Shown here piece after piece: positions 58,901 to 64,000 of a stretch of 64,000 nucleotides of DNA. Below the pieces are notes generated by a model. That model did no database searches. It saw only the letters and a list, made by a program, of their open reading frames with translations, and was not told the origin of the DNA. The DNA is taken from contig NC_031502.1 in NCBI RefSeq assembly GCF_000237925.1, positions 13,414,675 through 13,478,674 on the forward strand, in the 5' to 3' direction. A program made the translations under genes and the position numbers. The DNA is from Schistosoma mansoni. Lineage: Eukaryota > Platyhelminthes > Trematoda > Strigeidida > Schistosomatidae. The stretch's first letter is position 1, and the number at the start of each line of letters is the position of its first letter.

Positions 58901-61736
58901 TACCTTGCGTAAATGTTTACCCTACAGAATGTTTTCCAAAACTTCACAGTGATATACAATCTTTAAATGGTTCAGTGAATGATCAAAAAATAAAGTCAGA
59001 TGTTCAACCAGGTCACCTGAGTGATTCTTTCCCAAACAACAGTAATTCAGTTGTTACTTGGTCAACATGTCGTTTAATTGAACGTTCTCAGCATCCTTTA
59101 GTATGTGATTATCGGACACGAACTCCTGGACGACGATCGTCACTTGATAAGAAAGAAAGTAAAATGCTAGTATGGTTTACCTCTGGACGTGATGGTCGAG
59201 TTTTTGGTCGTAAATTATTTCTTCCAGGTGATAATAAATCAGTTACCGTCAATAAAGAAAACAAATCTGGTGTTGAGAGTGACCGATGGAAATTGGATTT
59301 AGAGGCTCATACACCAATGACTATAACAAACGCTGATATCGGACCAAGTGGCCACTGGCTTGTAACTGGATCAACAGACAAGACTGCAAAAGTTAGTTTT
59401 TTTATCATTTGAGTTGCAGGCATTCTCTAAATTATTCTATCAGGTTCAATGAATTTTTTTCTCCTTTCATCGTTTCACGGACATCGTACTTTGTACTGAG
59501 AAACAGGGTGACGAAGCTAATCGTCAAAGGTTTTGATTAATAATATAAGGTCAGTTATTGTGTGATTGATTTAAATCTAACTTCCCTCATTATAATCTTT
59601 GAAGCTGGTTAGCGTCATTAGTAGCCGATCATACCACTGTCTTGTTCTTGAGTTATTAAATCCTGTCAGTCGTTTTTAATAAACATCGTTCGTAAGCACG
59701 TCACAGTAACTTTTGCATAAAACCGTTTGAGAAGATTTGTTAAAGAAAGTGTCTTATGTATTTCATTTCCAAAATTGATTGTAATTTTAAACATTTGGTA
59801 ATAAGTAAGTGATTTTTTAAAGATATTGTATATTCAGCCTACAGATTATTTGTATGATTTCTGTATGAATTTTTTGTTTTATCAAGGTATGGTTTTTACC
59901 TTCCGGAATACTGGCTTTTGACACAGGTATGCATCCAATGTGTGTCCGTTCTGTGGCTTTCCAACCAGTGGTTGAGTTAGGTGATGAACTAATTATGGTA
60001 ACCGGTGACGATGGAGGTACTTTACGTGTTTGGCGATTGACGACTCAAATGTAAGTATTGTGTGGTTACATTTTTCATTTTTACTATGTGGTTATGAGTC
60101 TTGGTTTTTTTGAATGACATTTTAGTTATTAAAATGAATGAATAGCATACATATTGATAGATGAAATACAGTGATATCACATAGCCAATTAATAACTGCT
60201 CATGAGATTGGATTATTTTCCTTACCCCGCTAATGAACTGATATTAAAAGACTCTATTTTTTTATCCAATAAAATGATAAGTTTATATGCGAAATATTCA
60301 CACACACACAAAATATTTTTATGTTATAAACCGTTGGACAATGTTAATTGTCAATTTTTCTTCCTGAACTAACAGGGTCAAAGATTCCAATTGATTGGAT
60401 TGGCTGTCATTTTTCGAGTATTTCATATGTATCTTTACATCGTGTTAATATGCATTATCATAACTCTTATATTCAATGACAGATAAGTGATTATATTAAT
60501 TTATAAACATTTCCACCAAACTCATCTAAGATCGTTTCTGTTGAGGATGAAAATGACTCTTAAAATTAGATGGAAATCTGAATTCTGTATAGTGAACCCT
60601 GTTTTTGATAAATGTTTTTTAATAAAATCGGTTCTTAACGATAGTATTTCAAACGGAACTCCTTTTTAATTTTCACAATCTATGAAATCTCATTTTAAAG
60701 AGAAATTAATTTTTTGATAGGAATGAAATTTAATCTTAAAATTAGGATGAGTTTTATCTTTAACATCGGTAATATATCCTAGATGTCTTTAAGTGACATT
60801 GTTTTTTGTTGTAAGATACCGGTAATCGTTGTTTTAGTACTTGAAGATCCAGTAGTTCAATAACCTTTCTACCTACTTCGTGGCTCTGTTAGGCATTTGA
60901 TATATCCGATTATTATTCAACAAGATTAGTGATAGTTTATCACATGAACATACGTTTATTTAGTTCTATTTCCTTTTGAATCTTATATTTCAGTTAAATT
61001 TGCTCACACTTTTCCTAAGCCAAATGATAACTAATTTATCCTATTTTCATATTTTAGGTTATGTAGTCAAATAGCATATATTCCCAAAACTGTTAGTAAT
61101 GAGAAAATTTCATATTTAGGACGACCCTTGATCCATGATTTACATCGATGTGGTGTCGACCATAATCAAAAATCTACAGTATATATTCCAAGCTCTGATT
61201 CGGTGCAACGTTTCTCATCTGGAAGTGGTTATGTTAACGATAATCGTCTCTTTAATAAACGACCTGACTACTACTCAACAGCTGCTGGATATGGATCAAC
61301 TTGGTTACATAAATTAACATGGTCACCAGATGGAAGATTATTAGCTGGTCTCTCTGATCGTTTATGTGTTTGGCCGTTTGAATCTATCCAACAATTTGAT
61401 CTACCAAACGATGATTCTAATGATTCTTCAGATAATACAAGCAGTCCTGCTACTTTTATAAGACATGTTAGTGTTCAAGATAAAGTGCCCGCTTTAAATA
61501 CACCGAAGTTCGAAATACAACAATGTCGTGTATTAAGAGTTCTTTCTTCTGGTGCATGCAATTTAACTGGGACATCACCACCTTTAATGGTTAGTTCAAG
61601 TCGTTTATTGGAGATTAATTCTAATGATAAAAATTATGGTCCATTTTCATCAATTGATCTTCCGCCTACTATTGTAACAGTCGATTCTAATACAGGCACA
61701 TTATACATATTTGATCCAATTGGTTCTTTGTTTTAG
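24549..61736 (+). CDS. APAF1: Apaf-1 homologue (apoptosome scaffold), 20 exons
   Basis: Exons: 24549-24835, 29462-29808, 31647-32074, 33811-34125, 35529-35624, 37255-37431, 38203-38468, 40372-40815, 43270-43555, 44619-44707, 45709-46138, 47995-48480, 49264-49410, 50213-50404, 50501-50920, 53480-53836, 55331-55591, 58855-59391, 59887-60050, 61058-61736. All are GT-AG and phase-consistent, about 2135 aa. CARD 1-95; NB-ARC with Walker A GSPGSGKS at 184-191, Walker [12 protein letters not shown] at 311-321, sensor TSRD at 338-341 and GLP at 407-409; winged-helix/helical domain to about 790; WD40 repeats to the C-terminus. In the family, cytochrome c binding to the WD40 part releases NB-ARC to oligomerise and recruit caspase through CARD. 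Human Apaf-1 is about 1250 aa; the extra length is Ser/Asn/Asp-rich linkers and added WD-like segments. Exact ends of exons 7, 8 and 9 are the least certain. Confidence 0.9.
25480..25725 (+). repeat. tRNA-like SINE pair in Apaf-1 intron 1
   Basis: Two B-box-like sites (CTCGGGTTTGAATCTGCC at about 25515-25532; GTCCTAGGTTGGGACCCC at about 25628-25645), the second preceded by an A-box-like GCGCGGTAATATAGATGCTCG. It appears to be a tandem of tRNA-derived units. Confidence 0.45.
25787..26113. repeat. Inverted repeat flanking an assembly gap
   Basis: Left arm 25787-25834 and right arm 26065-26113 are near-perfect reverse complements, around ...AAGATCTTGAGTCGGGAAACCGTTG. Between them are 30 readable bases and then N at 25865-26064, exactly 200, so the true length is unknown. 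Confidence 0.9.
25865..26064. other. Assembly gap, 200 N
   Basis: Unsequenced scaffold gap of nominal size. Translated frames through it are meaningless. Confidence 1.
26170..28685 (-). mobile_element. RTE-like LINE (family B), 5'-truncated, with internal deletion
   Basis: One long minus-strand frame (28677-26392, 761 codons) reads from the middle of an AP-type endonuclease (DLNAQVG; IDHI; SDHALV) into reverse transcriptase. RT motifs seen: [66 protein letters not shown] and [12 protein letters not shown] at about 27268 joins directly to ILETALVDV, so roughly 60 residues containing the RT palm/QG region are deleted in frame. Near 26610 the frame shifts; the true C-terminus ([20 protein letters not shown] to QWRSCC) continues in the next frame to 26346. 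The 3' end carries an AAAT-type tail (26172-26200). Inactive but fairly young. Confidence 0.88.
28686..29461. other. Rest of Apaf-1 intron 1
   Basis: No recognised feature apart from the exon-2 acceptor at 29460-29461. Confidence 0.5.
29462..34125 (+). CDS. APAF1: Apaf-1 exons 2-4: NB-ARC ATPase core
   Basis: Exon 2 (29462-29808) has the linker helix [17 protein letters not shown] and the P-loop (29724-29747). It carries about 30 extra residues before the P-loop compared with human. Exon 3 (31647-32074) begins GVIWMHVG, the strand after PGG, and carries Walker B and the sensor-I TSRD. Exon 4 (33811-34125) carries [13 protein letters not shown], the family GxP motif, and ends [10 protein letters not shown], equivalent to the human SSSYDYEAL region. 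Confidence 0.9.
29960..31520 (-). mobile_element. Ancient family-B LINE relics in Apaf-1 intron 2
   Basis: Three stretches match different parts of the 26170-28685 element in scrambled order: 29990-30330 (equivalent to about 27030-27260), 30480-30850 (about 26380-26660) and 30930-31510 (about 27290-27870). They are strongly diverged with no open frame. Either several old insertions or one rearranged copy. Confidence 0.65.
32075..33810. other. Apaf-1 intron 3 with LINE relic
   Basis: 33090-33480 is another diverged minus-strand scrap of the family-B LINE 3' region (ACCACTGGTCATGGTTATCT and CGCGGACCCCAATCAGG). The rest is AT-rich and unassigned. Confidence 0.5.
34126..35528. other. Apaf-1 intron 4 with tRNA-like repeat
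   Basis: 34990-35290 carries a dispersed repeat (AACCTAGGTTTTGTGCTATT) related to the one at 38792 in intron 7. No coding sequence. Confidence 0.5.
35529..40815 (+). CDS. APAF1: Apaf-1 exons 5-8: winged-helix and helical domains
   Basis: Exon 5 encodes [17 protein letters not shown] and VLTPK. Exon 6 continues [20 protein letters not shown] and [12 protein letters not shown]. Exon 7 starts at 38203, chosen over an acceptor at 38227 because [11 protein letters not shown] restores the family's LHKKIITQF-like helix. It carries [15 protein letters not shown]. Exon 8 ends the helical arm, with a Ser/Arg-rich, probably disordered insert ([15 protein letters not shown]) before [20 protein letters not shown], equivalent to human VQLGLCEPETSEVYQQ. 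Confidence 0.85.
36180..37010 (-). mobile_element. RTE/SR2-like LINE fragment, interrupted by a small insert
   Basis: Minus-strand copy of the 7945 LINE family in intron 5. It contains [22 protein letters not shown] sequence ([40 protein letters not shown]). It begins near the NPEGK part of the C-terminal tail and is split at 36336-36630 by a foreign insert. Confidence 0.8.
36336..36630. mobile_element. About 295-bp insert with GTAGTG inverted ends
   Basis: Interrupts the LINE exactly where the 7945 copy reads GCTGATGGTATCCG without a break (8260). ATGG is present on both sides (36332-36335, 36631-36634). The ends begin CGTAGTGCACG and finish CATACACTACA, imperfect inverted repeats. Noncoding and AT-rich; a MITE-like nonautonomous DNA element is likely. 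Confidence 0.65.
38792..39240 (+). repeat. tRNA-like composite repeat in Apaf-1 intron 7
   Basis: Related to 34990-35290 on its left side. On its right, TAGTGGCCGAG (A-box-like) and GGTTGAATCCC (B-box-like) at 39188-39238 resemble a degenerate tRNA, with another B-box-like GGTTCGAACC at about 39166. Confidence 0.5.
40816..43269. other. Apaf-1 intron 8 with retroelement 3' fragment
   Basis: 42105-42560 starts with the same sequence as the 3' end of the family-B LINE (ATTTATTTATTTAAACACAT, then ATTGGTACAAA and GCGCC). It continues into a different repeat. The remainder is unassigned. Confidence 0.5.
43270..61736 (+). CDS. APAF1: Apaf-1 exons 9-20: WD40 array
   Basis: About 14 WD-like units can be read, often split across exons. 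Examples are [18 protein letters not shown] (exon 9), [18 protein letters not shown] (14/15), [16 protein letters not shown] (15), [16 protein letters not shown] (16/17), [20 protein letters not shown] (18/19), [15 protein letters not shown] (19) and [18 protein letters not shown] (20). The last strand is [18 protein letters not shown]. Non-WD linkers are long: exon 11 is mostly acidic and Asn/Ser-rich, and exons 16 and 17 have Asn- and Ser-runs. The array may form two propellers as in human Apaf-1; the blade count is an estimate by eye. Confidence 0.85.
45150..45530 (-). mobile_element. Decayed Sm-alpha-like SINE in Apaf-1 intron 10
   Basis: On the minus strand: a B-box-like CTGGGTTTGATCC followed by a hammerhead-like GGAATCCCATAATACGAC, AAAGC. 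Both the catalytic core and stem II are degraded compared with 16.2 kb. A short TA run follows at about 45526-45544. Confidence 0.6.
47147..47640 (+). mobile_element. Old solo-LTR-like element in Apaf-1 intron 11
   Basis: Starts TGTTATATCC and aligns along its length with the LTR at 52270-52782. Shared features include TTATGGAC, a TATA-like GTATATAAGC, and GACTGCTCGTAC/GACTGCTCATAC. The right end is unclear. Age: older than the copy in intron 15, since its end is no longer recognisable. Confidence 0.6.
48905..49075 (-). mobile_element. Small family-B LINE relic in Apaf-1 intron 12
   Basis: Diverged match to the LINE 3' coding region (ACGTGTCCAACCACCAATCA, then GTATCTACCAACATG), also seen at 30570 and 33200. 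Confidence 0.45.
50995..51046. repeat. (TA)n microsatellite
   Basis: About 52 bp of TA in Apaf-1 intron 15. Confidence 0.95.
51900..52782 (+). mobile_element. LTR retrotransposon fossil with 3' LTR, Apaf-1 intron 15
   Basis: The LTR is 52270-52782 (513 bp), with matching ends TGTTATATC and GATATAACA, a TATA-like GGTATATAAACC near 52556, and a polypurine tract (A-run then G-run) at 52257-52269 just before it. Internal sequence remains only as a short stub before that. Likely gypsy-type. Strongly truncated, a fossil. Confidence 0.7.
54500..54850 (-). mobile_element. Family-B LINE relic in Apaf-1 intron 16
   Basis: Matches about 27525-27860. The minus strand encodes [20 protein letters not shown], equivalent to the pre-RT region of the 26170 element. 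It abuts a short TA run at 54496. Confidence 0.75.
55592..58854. other. Apaf-1 intron 17 with SINE and microsatellite
   Basis: (TA)n at 55880-55936. A SINE lies at 56640-56980. A repeat-like stretch at about 57745-57960 is not classified. The rest is AT-rich with no gene. Confidence 0.5.
56860..56975 (+). mobile_element. Sm-alpha-like SINE head, truncated in the hammerhead
   Basis: Plus strand: A-box-like CTATCGGTTAAGTGCTCTGG (about 56880), B box GTGTTCGAATCTCGCG (about 56919), then CTGCTGAGGAGTCCCG (about 56958). The last matches the hammerhead CTGATGAGTCCC box with a change, and the sequence stops before the second stem-II strand. Confidence 0.7.
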
Positions 61737-62055
61737 TCTATTTTCATAAAACACTGTTGATTTATTTTGTTTCATTTTCTTGGATCAATCTATGATGATC
61801 ATATTTAAATAGTCTGGTTACTGTATGTTTTAAGTATTATTTTGTTTATGTGTGTATACAAAATTGTGATTGATATAATTTTGTTTTATCATAATTATTT
61901 TTCGGCTTTTCAAATGTCGTAAATATTAGTTATTGTCTCTGTTTACTCGTTTATTCATTTGTTTGAAGATTTTTGTACATATAGATTTGCTTCACTCTGT
62001 ATATATGTATGCATTATTCTTCAACCTTTGTTAAATAAAATAGAGTTTGAATGAT
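61737..62055 (+). promoter_or_regulatory. Apaf-1 3' UTR with poly(A) signal
   Basis: The first strong AATAAA after the stop is at 62034-62039, about 300 nt downstream, so mRNA cleavage is expected near 62050-62060. Confidence 0.6.
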
Positions 62056-63149
62056 AATGTGTTAGAATTTCTTTGAAAAAATTATCGTCATTCTGTATTC
62101 TAGACAATATATTATTAAGATGAAGCAGACGGAATCATTTTGGTTGGACAAATAATAACGGTAGCGTGTTCACACAAAGACTTATGGGTCTTGTACCTGT
62201 TCCTTCGTTAGGGTCCTAGTGTGGGCACCCCTTCATATCCTTGTACTTTTTATTTAGCTAGGTGGTTTTGTAGAGATTCGATACAGTTTCACCACAAGTC
62301 AATAACTACTGAAATCTAGAGAGCACCAGAAAGTTCTCCTGTGTCATTTTTATATTAATCACTGGGTCAACCTCAGTATTATCAGCTGTCACAGAATATC
62401 TTTAGTCATATAAAGAATGAATAATAGTTTCCAGATGACAAGTTAACTTGATGTTCTTCATCGTTTTCCTCCTAGAATACTGTTATGGCTTTCTACTCAA
62501 GGTATTTGGGAGAATAAGTCATTTACTGAACTATTTATTTGTGAAAATTTTGTTTACAGTGTGATGAAATATTAAGAATTATTTACTTATCATTTAAATA
62601 ATAGTTGACTACAGTATTCCACTACCCGAGTGGGATTTACATTTGGCTCCTTGGTATGACAGGTAAATTTTATTGTTTAAAACACACTACTTGCAAGTAG
62701 CTTGTGTTATCAATGAAAATTATGTCTTCGGATGCAAAACTCTCAAATTAACACATTTATACTACTACACATCTAGATTTCCGACTAAATAATAAGATAT
62801 TCTTCTGGTATATATTAGACTAATGAATTTCTGAAGAGCAAGTACATCTTGAAATAGATGTTTTAATCGCTGCTTTAGATGAACCATTGCTTTCAAAATA
62901 AATAAACTGTTTTAAGCTTAGTGTACTTGGGTACATTCTACATGGTCAACAGTAATAAGATTTCGACAATAGTAAGTTATAATAGTCATATTTCATATTT
63001 TTTCTCACTAAGAAATAACGGGAAGTTGTCGTTGTCACTGAGGGTTTTATTTTTTGAGGAGTTTTGGATTCTAGGTTGGTTGAATCATAACTAGAATTCC
63101 CGGACTTTATATAGTGTATCTTGAGTTTTAAATTCTATGTAACAGTAAA
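62056..63149. other. Intergenic after Apaf-1
   Basis: Nothing recognised, apart from a possible repeat at 62140-62400. Confidence 0.4.
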
Positions 63150-64000
63150 TGATGTTTTCTCACTTAAAAAAATCTGCTCTATCAACGTCAATGTATGAGG
63201 ACAGAAAAGTGATATCTTTAAATGTCACTTTTCTATTCATAAATGTCTCACTCAAATACAATTTGTTTTCTGTACAATCATATCGATCATAATAAAATAT
63301 ACGTCGGAGTCCCAAAAATCTACCTTCAAGAGCTACTCTTATCCTACTCATTCAGGATGTGATTCAGATTTAATGATGATTTTTATGGACAAATTGGTGT
63401 TGCAATAGAATCTCCACCTATTCTCTTTCCAACAGAATGTTTTATGACTAGTCTGGGGAACACTGTCCTTTGAGCAATAATCGACAGATTCTATTTCCAT
63501 GAGAGATATATGCATGATATCGTCATCATAGTGAAGAAAACAGCGAGCCTAATAATATATTCCATGAGTTAGATAAGTGCCAGTAGTCTGTCACGTTACC
63601 ACTGGAGTCCTAGTTGGACTTGTGATTTTATTTTCTTGATGTATTATTGAAATAAAAACCAAGAAGATCTCAACAATGATCGTTTTACAAAAAGCCTACA
63701 TGGAAGGGACAGTATACAAACTCCCAGAGTTTAAAGGAGAAACTGAATGTATTCTCTATTCTGAAGAGCCAGACGAATATACGCAGATGACATGATAGAC
63801 GGTGGATTGAAGAAAATCTGGCGATGACATGGATGAGCGGTCTCTCACCCCGGTCTACTGGTAGTAACCAAATGCCAAAACGTCGAATTGAAAGTATCCA
63901 CACATTTAAAAAGAAAGTCTTTTTCACAGACTGTGTTCAAAGGCGACACAGCATCAAATATACCAAAGAAATACTTTTTATTCAGCTGATCTCCGAATTG
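63150..64000 (+). mobile_element. Penelope-like reverse transcriptase relic, runs off the window
   Basis: Plus-strand pieces in Penelope RT order: MYEDRKVISLNVTFLFINVS (about 63190), NDDFYGQIGVAIESP (about 63375), a YMHDIVIIVKK-like catalytic segment (about 63510), then RKPTWKGQYTNSQSLK (about 63690) and further basic sequence. Many frame changes. The same family or a relative is at 16780-17410. Confidence 0.6.

Noticed and set aside
1-64000. CRISPR arrays, bacterial operons, rRNA
   Set aside because: None seen; the window is clearly eukaryotic with spliced genes.

Overview
The window looks like nuclear DNA of a blood fluke (Schistosoma or a close relative). The evidence is AT-rich sequence, very small introns at the 5' end of a gene, trematode-type RTE/SR2-like and CR1-like non-LTR retrotransposons, Penelope-like reverse transcriptase relics, gypsy-type LTR fossils, and tRNA-derived SINEs of the Sm-alpha kind that carry decayed hammerhead-ribozyme cores. 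This assignment comes from remembered family features; no database search was run.

Three host genes can be supported, all on the + strand. (1) 10253-14019 is a complete eight-exon NADPH-dependent carbonyl reductase (short-chain dehydrogenase, 277 aa). (2) 24319-24540 is a single-exon twin-CX9C protein of the COA4/CHCHD8 family (73 aa), a mitochondrial intermembrane-space assembly factor for cytochrome c oxidase. (3) Starting only 8 nt after the COA4 stop, 24549-61736 encodes an Apaf-1 (apoptosome scaffold) homologue in 20 phase-consistent exons. It has a CARD, an NB-ARC ATPase, helical domains and a long WD40 array. My exon chain gives about 2135 aa against about 1250 in human.

Layout: 1-9.5 kb is repeat-rich intergenic DNA (CR1-like ORF1, RTE-like LINE pieces). 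9.51-9.73 kb holds an inverted pseudogene piece of the carbonyl reductase, joined to the 5' end of a LINE. 10.25-14.0 kb is the carbonyl reductase. 14-24.3 kb is a nest of mobile-element debris: a SINE, Penelope-like relics in opposite orientation, and two gypsy fossils. 24.3-61.7 kb is the COA4/Apaf-1 pair, with introns full of LINE, SINE and LTR remains and a 200-base assembly gap inside an inverted repeat. 61.7-64 kb is 3' UTR, unassigned DNA and another Penelope-like relic.

The main biological point is the almost abutting COA4-Apaf-1 pair. A factor for the cytochrome c/oxidase pathway sits directly in front of the cytochrome-c-sensing apoptosome protein, which suggests a dicistronic or trans-spliced unit.
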